A stretch of 20,468 nt of DNA, taken from NCBI GenBank assembly GCA_034411955.1, contig DAOUMF010000083.1:1-20468 (forward strand), written 5' to 3'. This DNA comes from DAOUMF01 sp034411955. Its GTDB lineage: Bacteria; Chloroflexota; Dehalococcoidia; SM23-28-2; RBG-16-64-32. The first letter of the stretch is position 1; each line of letters opens with the position of its first letter. The position numbers and the translations under genes were made by a program. Shown here in pieces: positions 6,054-12,450 of this stretch. The notes beneath the pieces were generated by a model, which did not search any database, had not been told where the DNA came from, and was given only the letters and a program-made list of their open reading frames with translations.

Positions 6054-6863
6054 CTATCCTTTCTCCGTGGCGGAGATCGCCGCGAGGGCGGCCTCCTCGC
6101 GGTAGCCGTGCCCGTGCCGATGAATCAGAATCTCTAGCGGGACGTAAGCCAGATCCTCGCCGGCGGTCGGATAGCGCGCCCGCAGGCGGTGGATCTCTGG
6201 CGTGCTTCGGGTTGGGGCAATGAAGGGGTAAGGCCCCTTCGCGTCTGCGTCGTATCGCACCGGCGCGCGCTCCGGCTTGCCGGTCTCCAGTCGCTCTGTC
6301 ACCCTGGGGATGCCGACTAGCGCCTCTTGTGCCCGCATCAGGTCGCCAGTGATAACCAGCGCGGGTTTCCTTCTGAACCAGAACCCGAATGCCCGCCAAT
6401 TGGTCTTCCATGCCCAGGTAAACGCCTCGCGCTGCGCCATATAGGCCACCTCTTCGAGGTCATAATCGGTCATCGACTGCTCGAACTCCTCGTAGATCAG
6501 CTCTTGCGCCACGATCTTTGCCATTGTATAGAAGGTCCCCTCGGCACCACTTCGGTCGGCCCAAAAAAGTCCAATGATGCGCTTGGCGCCGGGTGTCGGC
6601 CCCACGTGGTCCGGACCGTACACGGGCAGGACCTTGTTGACGATCCATTCGCGCGTGTCTTCGCTGCATACGCGCCGCTGCATTCCCGGCCCATATACGG
6701 ACGCGAAGCGCGCCAGGCCGTCGTTGTTGCCCTCGACCCATTCCCTCGCCTGGTCGAAGCGCTCCAGAAGCTGGTCGACGTGGACGCGGCGCTTGAAGGC
6801 TTTGGTCTCGCCATTGCCAATGATGGTGAACTCGAAGGTGTAAGAGCGATCTATCTTTTGCAT
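6054..6863 (-). CDS. Hypothetical protein, 269 residues
   Basis: Begins 4 nt after the stop of the sigma-like regulator with a GGGGGTAGGGG ribosome site. Aromatic-rich and globular: a beta-like start (YTFEFTIIGNGETKAFKRRV), a helical centre with several Trp residues (FTWAWKTNWRAFGFWF) and a basic C-terminal third ending in LIHRHGHGYREEA. Cys is almost absent, and no catalytic motif or membrane span is apparent. As the second gene of the early leftward operon it is probably expressed early after infection or induction. Family not recognised. Confidence 0.82.
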   Translation of the reverse strand: MQKIDRSYTFEFTIIGNGETKAFKRRVHVDQLLERFDQAREWVEGNNDGLARFASVYGPGMQRRVCSEDTREWIVNKVLPVYGPDHVGPTPGAKRIIGLFWADRSGAEGTFYTMAKIVAQELIYEEFEQSMTDYDLEEVAYMAQREAFTWAWKTNWRAFGFWFRRKPALVITGDLMRAQEALVGIPRVTERLETGKPERAPVRYDADAKGPYPFIAPTRSTPEIHRLRARYPTAGEDLAYVPLEILIHRHGHGYREEAALAAISATEKG

Positions 6864-6867
6864 GCCC

Positions 6868-7413
6868 CTACCCCCTCGCCTCTGTGTAGATCGGAGCCAG
6901 GATCTCGGTCGGTTTCACTTTGTGGTAGTGGATGGTCTGCCGGCTCAGCCCCAGCTCACGGCCCACCTCGGAGATCGAGAGCCCGGCTAGCATGAGACTG
7001 GCGACTTTTGCGGTCAGGCCGGTCAGGTCTTTCAGCGCGTCCCGCACTGCGATGGCGATGTCGAGGTCGCCGCTCGGGGCCGCGAATCGCTCGGCGTTTT
7101 CCACGCCTTCGTCGTTGGGGTCGTCGAGGCTGAATGCTACGCGATCGGCACCGTGGTTCACGCCCGTTCGCTTGGGGGAGCAGTACGCCCGAGCGGCCCA
7201 GGCAGCCGCGCGACTTACGTAGCCGGGTCTCTGGCTGAGGAACTCGGGCTCGGTCTCCGCGCGCTCCAGGATGTAGAGATTCATCACCTGGAGCAGGTCG
7301 TCGGGGTCTTGCTCGGGATAGTGCGTTCGCACGAGGTTGTGACTTATGCGAACCAAATAACTTTCGAGATCGAGGATCTTGGCTTCCTGGCTGGCGGTCA
7401 GCATCTCACTCAC
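6868..7413 (-). CDS. Sigma-70-like / HTH transcription regulator
   Basis: 181 residues. Residues 36-52 (DPDDLLQVMNLYILE) match the pattern of the core-binding helix of sigma region 2, and residues 146-165 (SISEVGRELGLSRQTIHYHK) form a region-4-type helix-turn-helix. This two-part layout is that of small ECF-like or phage sigma-like factors. It heads the leftward run, behind a consensus promoter, and the genes after it carry three copies of an unusual promoter; it may recognise those (inference). Start: GTG 7413 gives the longest form; ATG 7404 (residue 4) is an alternative, and neither has a strong ribosome site. Confidence 0.72.
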   Translation of the reverse strand: MSEMLTASQEAKILDLESYLVRISHNLVRTHYPEQDPDDLLQVMNLYILERAETEPEFLSQRPGYVSRAAAWAARAYCSPKRTGVNHGADRVAFSLDDPNDEGVENAERFAAPSGDLDIAIAVRDALKDLTGLTAKVASLMLAGLSISEVGRELGLSRQTIHYHKVKPTEILAPIYTEARG

Positions 7414-7425
7414 TCTCTGTCTTGC

Positions 7426-7453
7426 TTGACCTCAGCCATTTTCGAGCTATAAT
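7426..7453 (+). promoter_or_regulatory. Sigma-70 promoter of the small RNA
   Basis: TTGACC (7426-7431), 16-bp spacer, TATAAT (7448-7453). A GC-rich hairpin with U-rich tail follows only about 50-80 bp downstream. Confidence 0.65.
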
Positions 7454-7459
7454 TGAGGT

Positions 7460-7538
7460 GGCTGAAGTCTTGGATGGGTCCGGGATTTTGGCCGTTACTC
7501 CAGGGCCGAGGTGCTACCAACACCTCGGCCTTTCTTCT
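7460..7538 (+). ncRNA. Candidate small RNA antisense to the early leftward leader
   Basis: Defined by a good sigma-70 promoter (7426-7453) and an intrinsic terminator (7504-7540), giving an RNA of about 75-80 nt. It contains no ORF with a ribosome site. It lies wholly opposite the predicted 5' leader of the leftward operon, whose promoter is at 7553-7581 and first gene starts at 7413, so it would pair perfectly with that leader. Size and arrangement resemble lambda OOP RNA or plasmid countertranscripts. No expression evidence is available. Confidence 0.55.
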
Positions 7539-7540
7539 TA
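7504..7540 (+). terminator. Intrinsic terminator of the small RNA
   Basis: Perfect 10-bp stem GGCCGAGGTG / CACCTCGGCC (7504-7513, 7521-7530), 7-nt loop, then TTTCTTCTTA. The U-rich tail exists only in the plus-strand reading. Confidence 0.8.
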
Positions 7541-7552
7541 TTTCCTGAGAAT

Positions 7553-7581
7553 ATTATACCACCTAATGTGTCATTTGTCAA
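7553..7581 (-). promoter_or_regulatory. Consensus sigma-70 promoter of the leftward early operon
   Basis: Minus strand TTGACA (7581-7576), 17-bp spacer, TATAAT (7558-7553): perfect boxes and spacing. Initiation near 7546 gives a leader of about 130 nt before the sigma-like gene. Bases around the boxes (TTGACAAA, GGTATAATAT) are shared with the promoter at 17917-17945. Confidence 0.85.
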
Positions 7582-7632
7582 GAGGAAGTTTCAATTCGTG
7601 CGACGAAAACCGCGCAAATCAGGAAATTGGTC

Positions 7633-7661
7633 TTGACTACTCACCTGCGCTATGCTATAAT
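7633..7661 (+). promoter_or_regulatory. Sigma-70 promoter of the XRE repressor gene
   Basis: TTGACT (7633-7638), 17-bp spacer, TATAAT (7656-7661), about 45 bp before ATG 7707. It diverges from the leftward promoter; the 51 bp between the two -35 boxes are the likely operator region (CAATT at 7591-7595 and AATTG at 7625-7629 form a weak dyad). Confidence 0.85.
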
Positions 7662-7706
7662 AGAGACACCTCTAGAGCAGAGCACGCTGTGGGGAGAAGG
7701 GATACT

Positions 7707-7943
7707 ATGATCAGGCCATCACTTCTTTCGGCGACCAGTAAGTGGCAGATCCGTCATAGCGAGAAGCTGTCGATTCCTATGCTTGCGGAGCGCACGGGGC
7801 TGGACAAGGGATTCCTATACAGATTCCAGAATGGCGAGATTCAGCGCCTTGATCTGGACAAACTCGCGACTCTCTGCCAGTTTTTCGCCTGCACGCCGAA
7901 CGATCTGCTTTGGGTGGAGGATTCCTCCCCCGACTCCACCTAA
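7707..7943 (+). CDS. Small XRE (Cro/CI-type) HTH regulator
   Basis: 78 residues. The start at 7707 was chosen because a promoter (7633-7661) and AGAAGGGA lie just upstream; the frame is open further upstream but crosses the promoter. Residues 20-68 are a complete Cro/CI-type helix-turn-helix: LSIPMLAERTGLDKGFLYRF and then NGEIQRLDLDKLATLCQFFA with the closing NDLL. No oligomerisation or peptidase domain follows, so it resembles Cro or a minimal phage repressor. It faces the leftward early promoter and probably represses it and/or its own promoter (inference). Followed by its own terminator. Confidence 0.88.
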   Translation: MIRPSLLSATSKWQIRHSEKLSIPMLAERTGLDKGFLYRFQNGEIQRLDLDKLATLCQFFACTPNDLLWVEDSSPDST

Positions 7944-7954
7944 TCTTGATCCCT

Positions 7955-7981
7955 GCCGCTGCCTCTGGGTAGCGGCTTTTT
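7955..7981 (+). terminator. Intrinsic terminator after the XRE gene
   Basis: GCCGCT (7955-7960), 10-nt loop, AGCGGC (7971-7976) and TTTTT, 11 bp after the stop codon. Confidence 0.75.
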
Positions 7982-8000
7982 CTCGATGCTGTAAAGAGTT

Positions 8001-8198
8001 GTGATCACAAGCGAATCGGCGAGTGTGCTATGCCGACTCCAGCACGGAGATCGCGTCAGCCTTTGGGAAGCCAAGTATGTGTCGTCCGAATCGCGCTACT
8101 ACTTCCGGGTCAACTACTTGCTATGTACCGGATGGGTCTCGGATCCATTCCTGAGTCCGAAGAAAGAAGACCCGGTCGGCGGCTTCTTTCCAGAATAG
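8001..8198 (+). CDS. Small SH3-like (SH3b) domain protein
   Basis: 65 residues, GTG start at 8001 directly after an in-frame stop, with a weak AAAGAG ribosome site. The pattern SASVLCRLQHGDRVSLWEA, then YYFRVNY and GWVSDPFLS, follows the bacterial SH3_3 layout (variable turn, GD.V, strand, GWV..FLS). Such domains usually bind peptidoglycan or proteins; with no signal peptide this one may act inside the cell or be a remnant of a larger protein. It lies after the terminator of the XRE gene and no promoter is evident, so expression is unclear. The start is uncertain. Confidence 0.5.
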   Translation: MITSESASVLCRLQHGDRVSLWEAKYVSSESRYYFRVNYLLCTGWVSDPFLSPKKEDPVGGFFPE

Positions 8199-8211
8199 CC
8201 AACGACCTGAT

Positions 8212-8427
8212 ATGCTCAACGCGTTTCGCACCCTCACCGCTCTTCTCTTCACGCGCCTGCGCCTGGGGCCTCGCATCTTGCAGGTCCGGGCCTGGGCGTG
8301 GCTGTGCGGGCGGACGGATGACCCAGTGGAGAAAGCGCGGTGCCTGGAGGCGATCCTGGACCTCGACCCGGAGATCGAGTGGGCCAAGATGGCGCTGCGG
8401 TTGGTGCGATCTCGCACTGTGAGATGA
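8212..8427 (+). CDS. Small TPR-like protein with Chloroflexota-like signature
   Basis: 71 residues, 13 nt after the SH3-like gene. The second half (AWAWLCGRTDDPVEKARCLE followed by AILDLDPEIEWAKMAL) matches a TPR-related pattern, W.WL....DDP.EK..CLE..L.LDP.NE.A...L, which I recall as frequent at the ends of Chloroflexota proteins; this is the main hint to the host phylum. The N-terminal 25 residues are basic and hydrophobic. No strong ribosome site is seen before ATG 8212. Probably a protein-interaction module. Confidence 0.55.
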   Translation: MLNAFRTLTALLFTRLRLGPRILQVRAWAWLCGRTDDPVEKARCLEAILDLDPEIEWAKMALRLVRSRTVR

Positions 8428-8493
8428 GAGCAGATATTCAGTTGTTAAAGAGCCCCTCCCCCATTTCTCCCACTATTCCCTTGTGGTCACAAC

Positions 8494-9246
8494 CTAAAAC
8501 GGGATCTCCTCCTCCATGACCCACGTCCCCGTATCGAGGTACCGGCGCACCGCAGCCACCAGCGTCTTGATGCGATAGTGCGTCGTGTTCCACCGACGCC
8601 ACCAACGCCGATCGATGAGCCAGGTCCGCCAGTCATTGCGCAGGGACTCCCGCAGCCTGGGTCTGGCGTCCGAATGCGCCGGCGGTCTGTATCCGCGCTG
8701 AGCAAGGTAGGCATAGAGCGTCGCGTAATAGAGCTCGCGTATCTCCCATAGGTCGGATTCAATGTGCCTCGAGATCCCACGCTCATACCGTCCACCGATA
8801 CGCACCAGGTCGGAGCGGGGCTCCCAATCCAGCACATTCTTCGGCTGATGCCAGATGTAGCGCCGGCCGCCAATGGAGAATATGAAGCGGTAGAGCAGGT
8901 GTGAGGCATAGACGCCTGTGCCGCCGCATTTCCAGCAGCCGCTGTTGATCTCCCATCTTGGCTCGGCCCTTCCAGTTCCGCCGCATTGCCAACACTCCAG
9001 GTCTTGGCGCTGCTGCGCAATGTCGAGGCAGAAGCCGCGGTCGTGCCAGTAGCGGATCGCGAGGCCCTTGAGCGCGTAGACGCAGCTCGCCGCATGGGAC
9101 CGGCCACACTGCCGCGCGATGCGGTTCAGCACGAACAGACAGTCGGCAGCAATGCGGTCCGGGTCGCCGGCCCTCAGCCAGCGCCTTGCCTGCCAGGTAC
9201 AAATCAGCCAGCGAAGCCACATCTTCACTCTCAAGCCATTCCTCAT
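8494..9246 (-). CDS. Phage protein with two DnaJ-type CxxCGGTG zinc motifs
   Basis: 250 residues, ATG 9246 preceded by AGAGGGG. Two identical-looking zinc knuckles, CWQCGGTG and CWKCGGTG (about residues 85-92 and 103-110), match half of a DnaJ-type zinc-binding fold, so the pair probably binds one zinc ion. Around them are basic, Trp- and Arg-rich segments (MWLRWLICTWQARRWLRAG at the start, DRRWWRRWNTTHYRIK near the end) typical of nucleic-acid contacts. It is the last gene of the leftward replication operon. The product is not recognised; an RNA- or DNA-binding accessory role is plausible. Confidence 0.8.
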   Translation of the reverse strand: MRNGLRVKMWLRWLICTWQARRWLRAGDPDRIAADCLFVLNRIARQCGRSHAASCVYALKGLAIRYWHDRGFCLDIAQQRQDLECWQCGGTGRAEPRWEINSGCWKCGGTGVYASHLLYRFIFSIGGRRYIWHQPKNVLDWEPRSDLVRIGGRYERGISRHIESDLWEIRELYYATLYAYLAQRGYRPPAHSDARPRLRESLRNDWRTWLIDRRWWRRWNTTHYRIKTLVAAVRRYLDTGTWVMEEEIPF

Positions 9247-9269
9247 AGCCCCTCTTTTCTCTTATGATC

Positions 9270-9566
9270 CTAAGCGAAAAGCGTGTAGGATCTGATTGCT
9301 GCGGCGTGCTGCCGATTTCCGCACGGGCAACGCTGGCGGGCCTCGCAGGCGGCACATTCATCCGGTGGCCTGCAGTCGTCCCGTGGGATGAACGCGGCGA
9401 ACTCGCATTCCGCGCAGGCATAGGTGCCAAAGGACAGGCACCCATCGGCAGCGTAGCGCAGCATGCCCAGGATCTGCGTGATCCCCGGCGTCAGTGTGCC
9501 ACAGCGGAGGCGCGTCTCGACATAGGCATAGGGGCCTCGGGCGGTTTCTTCCTCAGTCGTGGTCAT
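9270..9566 (-). CDS. Small Cys-rich (zinc-ribbon-like) protein
   Basis: 98 residues. ATG 9566 overlaps the 3' end of the LexA-like gene by 14 nt and has AGAGGCG upstream. The C-terminal half has CAECEF, then PPDECAACEARQRCPCG, giving several CxxC/CxC pairs that could hold one or two zinc ions. The N-terminal 45 residues (residues 20-36 read LRCGTLTPGITQILGML) look helical. Function unknown. It sits between a DNA-binding protein and another zinc protein, so a role in replication or transcription is reasonable but unproven. Confidence 0.72.
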   Translation of the reverse strand: MTTTEEETARGPYAYVETRLRCGTLTPGITQILGMLRYAADGCLSFGTYACAECEFAAFIPRDDCRPPDECAACEARQRCPCGNRQHAAAIRSYTLFA

Positions 9567-9891
9567 CGCGCCTCTGGTCTGCCCTTGTGAGGACGATGGA
9601 GCGCGCGGTATAGGGGTGCCGCGATAGGTAGCCCATCGCCTCCAGCCGGCCCAGGTGATAGTTGACGACGCTGGTGGTCGTGATCTCGGTCCCTTCCACG
9701 ATCTCGCGTACCGATGGCGCGAAGCCGTGACGGGCGATGTAGCTCTCGATGAAGTCGAGCATCTTCCGTTGGCGGTCGCTGAGGGTTGGCAGGTCGTCTC
9801 CTATCTCGATCCCGAGGCCAGCCGCGATCGCGCGCACCATTTTGTGGATCATCGCTGCCCACTCTCGTATGTCGCTCGGCGTTGCGGTCAT
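9553..9891 (-). CDS. LexA-type winged-helix protein without peptidase domain
   Basis: 112 residues. Start 9891 chosen by GAGG upstream and by the stop of the previous gene at 9902; the longer in-frame start overlaps that gene. Residues 37-105 match the LexA DNA-binding domain: LSDRQRKMLDFIESYIARHG, then FAPSVREIVEGT, a recognition segment (TTTSVVNYHLGRLEAMGYL) and the wing (RHPYTARSIVL). The self-cleaving serine protease domain of LexA is absent, so it cannot respond to RecA by cleavage; it is likely a phage regulator using LexA-like DNA recognition. The N-terminal 36 residues are helical. Confidence 0.82.
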   Translation of the reverse strand: MTATPSDIREWAAMIHKMVRAIAAGLGIEIGDDLPTLSDRQRKMLDFIESYIARHGFAPSVREIVEGTEITTTSVVNYHLGRLEAMGYLSRHPYTARSIVLTRADQRRDDHD

Positions 9892-9901
9892 GTGGCAGTC
9901 C

Positions 9902-10309
9902 TCACGGCCGCGCGGGCACACGGCGTCCGTTGGCGGGCGGACGTGGTGGCGCACCGCGCCTCGGCGGCGGCTCTATTTCCGGCAGCGGATTGCTTTCCGC
10001 AACGATGTAGGCGATCTCGATCTCCTGTAGGTGTAGGACGCTGGCAAGCTGACGCCGGATGTGCGCGTCGTGGCCGGCGGCCAGCCATTCCCTCTGTGTG
10101 GGCGTGGTGACCTGGATCGTGGCGGTCCTCGCTCGCCGGTCGAGGGCCACGAGTTGAATGGGAAGGACGTACTTCTCGAAATCGCTGGCCGTCAGGATCA
10201 TCTCGAGCTCCGCAGAGCATATCTCCCACACCTCGCCGGCCTTCTCGGATACCGGAGGCCAGTCGAAGACCGGAATGGAAATCGGATCGGCAGGCTGGAT
10301 TGTGGTCAT
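9902..10309 (-). CDS. Stand-alone DnaA domain-I-like protein
   Basis: 135 residues; ATG 10309 overlaps the stop of the initiator gene (ATGA) and has AAGGATA upstream. Residues 26-107 follow the DnaA N-terminal (domain I) pattern: W..C..EL...L....FE.YV.P.QLV.LD, a beta pair (TATIQVTTPTQREWL) and a final helix-strand (IRRQLASVL, then IEIAYIVAE). In DnaA this domain recruits the replicative helicase and other partners. The C-terminal 30 residues are Pro/Arg-rich. It is similar in pattern to the last domain of the preceding gene, suggesting duplication. Likely role: helicase recruitment or modulation of the initiator (inference). Confidence 0.65.
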   Translation of the reverse strand: MTTIQPADPISIPVFDWPPVSEKAGEVWEICSAELEMILTASDFEKYVLPIQLVALDRRARTATIQVTTPTQREWLAAGHDAHIRRQLASVLHLQEIEIAYIVAESNPLPEIEPPPRRGAPPRPPANGRRVPARP

Positions 10310-11298
10310 CTCAATATCCTTGGCATAGCTACGTGGCGCCGGGAAGCTGCCTTGCCGGTCTGCCGTGTTCGTGCCGCCGCCCTTCGCGGCGCTTCTATGT
10401 CCGGCGCAGAAATAGCCTCGGCGACGGTGTAAACGATGTGGACACCCGGCATCTGCAAGATGCTCGCCAGCGCGCGACGAATGGCAGGGTCGAGCGTGCA
10501 TGCGAGTTGATCCCGCTCCTGGTAATCGGGAGCCTCGATCATGGCGCTCCCTCGATGGCGATCGAGCGCGATCAGCCGCGATGGGGTGATGCAGTCTCTA
10601 TGGACCTCGCGGGGGACGGTCTGTTTGAGATCCTCGCAGGCGATGCGCCAGATGAGGTCCAGATCGCCTGGCGGCGCTGGTCCTCTCGGGGATCCGGAAC
10701 GGGGAACAGGAACAGAGGGGCCGGTGGGAACCGGGGCCTCTTCTTTTTCTTCTTCAGGTTCCTGTTCTTGTTTCTTTTCTTCGGATGAACTGGTGTTCAT
10801 CCCTGGGGTGCCCAGAGATTCATCCCTGGGGTGCCCAGAGATTCGTCGGTGGGATGAACAGAGGTTCGCTGGTATAGAGGGAATGAACTGTGGTTCGGGG
10901 GTGAACTGTGGTTCATCCCTTGGAGCGGGATTGTCTCCCTCGTCTGATAACTCCGTAAGGCATTGGCTGAGCCCCGAAAAGTCGTACAGATTCGTTTCCC
11001 CAGGGCGAGAGATCACGATCAGCAAGGGCGTGCCCTTCCATTGCTTCTCTTCGAGCGCCTTGCGTATCTTTTGCACAGCCCGCACGTCGGTGTATCCCAT
11101 CTGTCGCGCGATGGTATGCAAGCTCGGGCGGCACTGGCTGCCAGGGGCCTCATATTGATATCGAGCGAGGTGGATTACAAACAACCATTCATGGCGGGCG
11201 AGGACCCGATGCCATACGTCGAGGAAGTGGTTGGGGATCGGCGTAAAGCCGCTGTCCAGGATCTCGACGCCCCATCTGAAAGAGAATGTCTCGCTCAC
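10306..11298 (-). CDS. Replication initiator: HTH domain fused to DnaA domain-I-like domain
   Basis: 330 residues, GTG start at 11298 with a G-rich ribosome site. Residues 8-115 are the helix-turn-helix module of phage replisome organisers (RWGVEILDSGFTPIPNHFLD, then RPSLHTIARQMGYTDVRAVQ and NLYDFSGL). Residues 116-212 are a low-complexity Pro/Ser/Glu/Lys linker. Residues about 214-297 follow the DnaA domain-I pattern (WRIACEDLKQ, RLIALDRHRGSAMIEAP, RRALASILQM, VHIVYTVAE). The N-domain would bind origin DNA and the C-domain would recruit helicase. The DNA encoding the linker holds iteron-like repeats and a polypyrimidine tract (10739-10920), like lambda O. The next gene starts in an ATGA overlap. 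Confidence 0.75.
   Translation of the reverse strand: MSETFSFRWGVEILDSGFTPIPNHFLDVWHRVLARHEWLFVIHLARYQYEAPGSQCRPSLHTIARQMGYTDVRAVQKIRKALEEKQWKGTPLLIVISRPGETNLYDFSGLSQCLTELSDEGDNPAPRDEPQFTPEPQFIPSIPANLCSSHRRISGHPRDESLGTPGMNTSSSEEKKQEQEPEEEKEEAPVPTGPSVPVPRSGSPRGPAPPGDLDLIWRIACEDLKQTVPREVHRDCITPSRLIALDRHRGSAMIEAPDYQERDQLACTLDPAIRRALASILQMPGVHIVYTVAEAISAPDIEAPRRAAARTRQTGKAASRRHVAMPRILR
10796..10864. repeat. 23-bp tandem repeat (two perfect copies, one degenerate)
   Basis: Copies at 10796-10818 and 10819-10841 are identical (start TTCATCCCTGGGG, end TGCCCAGAGA); 10842-10864 matches at 16 of 23 positions. Because 23 is not a multiple of three, the two perfect copies are translated in different frames, so the repeat is conserved as DNA and not as protein. 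Confidence 0.85.
10884..10914. repeat. Two TGAACTGTGGTTC repeats, 18-bp period
   Basis: Identical 13-mers at 10884-10896 and 10902-10914, each containing the dyad GAAC-TGTG-GTTC. The period is in frame (encodes repeated EPQF/PEPQF). The dyad core equals GAAC-N4-GTTC, the core of Bacillus-type LexA boxes. Confidence 0.75.
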
Positions 11299-11300
11299 TT

Positions 11301-11801
11301 TCAGCCCCCATTCTCTTGTCCTGATCGCTCCGCACTCAGAGCCTCAAGACAAGCGATGAGGCCGGAAAAGTCGTATTCATTGGCCTCGCCGACATGCTCA
11401 ACGGTCAGGAGAAATGGCTTTCCATTCCACGCCTTCTTTTCCAGTCCGCGCCGTAATCGCTGCGCGGTTCGGATGTCATACCCCATCTCCTGGGCGATCA
11501 GCGTCAACCGAGGCCGGCAGGTTCGGCTTCGGTTCCGCTCCTGATAGGCTATGAGATGGCAGATAAAGAGCCATTCCTCTCGAGATAGGACCTTGTGATA
11601 GACGCGCCAGAAGGCTGTCGGAATGCGGGTCAACAACTGCCCGGCAAGATCGATGCCCCATACCTCGCTGGCCTGATCCACGTCTGTTGGGCGTTCCTGT
11701 GGCTCGCGCCCTTGTGGCTTCCTGGGCCTGAGCCGGTCTGGACGCCAGTGTTTCGTCCTGTTCTCGCCGAATGTGGAAGCTGGTTTCGTCGTGGTGATCA
11801 T
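11301..11801 (-). CDS. HTH-only replication-initiator paralogue
   Basis: 166 residues; ATG 11801 in an ATGA overlap with the previous stop and GAAGGA upstream. After a basic Pro/Arg-rich N-terminus (1-40), residues 46-155 carry the same HTH module as the following gene: VWGIDLAGQLLTRIPTAFW, EEWLFICHLIAYQ, RPRLTLIAQEMGYDIRTAQR, LRRGLEKKAWNG and NEYDFSGL. It ends right after this module and lacks the linker and DnaA-like domain. The pair probably arose by duplication; it may bind the same sites as a competitor or partner of the full-length initiator (inference). Confidence 0.8.
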   Translation of the reverse strand: MITTTKPASTFGENRTKHWRPDRLRPRKPQGREPQERPTDVDQASEVWGIDLAGQLLTRIPTAFWRVYHKVLSREEWLFICHLIAYQERNRSRTCRPRLTLIAQEMGYDIRTAQRLRRGLEKKAWNGKPFLLTVEHVGEANEYDFSGLIACLEALSAERSGQENGG

Positions 11802-12139
11802 CGTACTATCCTTCCGGCCCTGCTCTGCCGCTGCCGGATGCGCTCGACCTCCCTGGGCGCCTCCAGGTCGGGTCGGTCGTTCTGGATCTCCATCGCCCGG
11901 TTCTGCAAGGTCTTGAACGAGGTCGCGTCGCGGTCCAGCCAGCGTGCAAAGCGGTCACAGAGGGCCTGGTCGCCCAGGATCTCGCCGAGGCCGTCGAACT
12001 CGAGCCAGTAAAAGAACGCGGCGTACTGGTAGCTCTCGCGCGCCCGTGGGTATTTCTCCAGCACATAAGTCATCTTGTCCAAGATGGTGCCGGCGATAGC
12101 GACGCCGCCGAACATGGAGTGCTGCACGGCCGTGGTCAT
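11798..12139 (-). CDS. Conserved-looking phage hypothetical protein
   Basis: 113 residues, ATG 12139 with AGAGAGGG upstream. Almost entirely helical, with an aromatic-rich centre (REKYPRARESYQ-like basic start, then QYAAFFYWLEFDGLGEILGD), a segment resembling an HTH (residues 75-88, SFKTLQNRAMEIQN) and a basic tail. It could be a small DNA-binding protein acting with the initiators it precedes, but I do not recognise the family. Its stop overlaps the start of the HTH-only gene. It lies in the middle of the replication operon. Confidence 0.75.
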   Translation of the reverse strand: MTTAVQHSMFGGVAIAGTILDKMTYVLEKYPRARESYQYAAFFYWLEFDGLGEILGDQALCDRFARWLDRDATSFKTLQNRAMEIQNDRPDLEAPREVERIRQRQSRAGRIVR

Positions 12140-12150
12140 AGGGTCCCTCT

Positions 12151-12450
12151 CTAGTCGTGCCCGCCGTTGTCCTGCGACAGCCGCAGTGCTTGGTCGATCA
12201 GCATGGCGACGCCTGGTTTGTCGCGGCTCGGCAGTACGAGGCTCTCGCCGATGTGGCAGCGTAGCGAGTTGAGTGCGGTCAGGTATCCGACACGCATGGC
12301 GAGCAGCAGGCGATGGTTCTCCGGGCTCGATAGGTCCGTACCCGAGGACACCATTTGCAGGATCGCGCCGGTGAGTGCCCCCTCCATAGCGACCTCGACG
12401 CCGTTGATCGCGTCCGCGACATCTTCTGCAAAGTAGACTCTCAGGCTCAT
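12151..12450 (-). CDS. Small hypothetical protein
   Basis: 99 residues, ATG 12450 overlapping the previous stop (ATGA) with a GGGGGG ribosome site. The longer in-frame start upstream overlaps the membrane-protein gene and was rejected. The sequence is helical with alternating polar and hydrophobic residues (VADAINGVEVAMEGALTGAI, then RLLLAMRVGYLTALNSLRCH), and no membrane span or catalytic motif is evident. Family not recognised; it lies next to a small membrane protein and upstream of the replication genes. Confidence 0.7.
   Translation of the reverse strand: MSLRVYFAEDVADAINGVEVAMEGALTGAILQMVSSGTDLSSPENHRLLLAMRVGYLTALNSLRCHIGESLVLPSRDKPGVAMLIDQALRLSQDNGGHD

Larger units (their letters stand above)
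10739..10920. other. Candidate replication origin inside the initiator gene
   Basis: A pyrimidine-only-like, AT-richer tract (10739-10780) is followed by seven copies, exact or 7/8, of GGATGAAC in both orientations: 10783-10790, 10795-10802, 10818-10825, 10852-10859, 10881-10888, 10899-10906, 10911-10918. They include a 23-bp tandem repeat and an 18-bp-spaced repeat. The whole lies in the linker-coding part of the initiator gene, as the lambda origin lies in gene O. Function inferred from architecture. Confidence 0.55.

Noticed and set aside
7422..7706. Long N-terminal extension of the XRE gene
   Set aside because: It crosses a terminator and the gene's own promoter; the ATG at 7707 has a proper ribosome site.
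8783..9445. 220-residue minus-strand ORF overlapping the zinc-motif gene
   Set aside because: Different frame from the gene with the CxxCGGTG motifs; Arg/Pro/Ala-rich and unconvincing.
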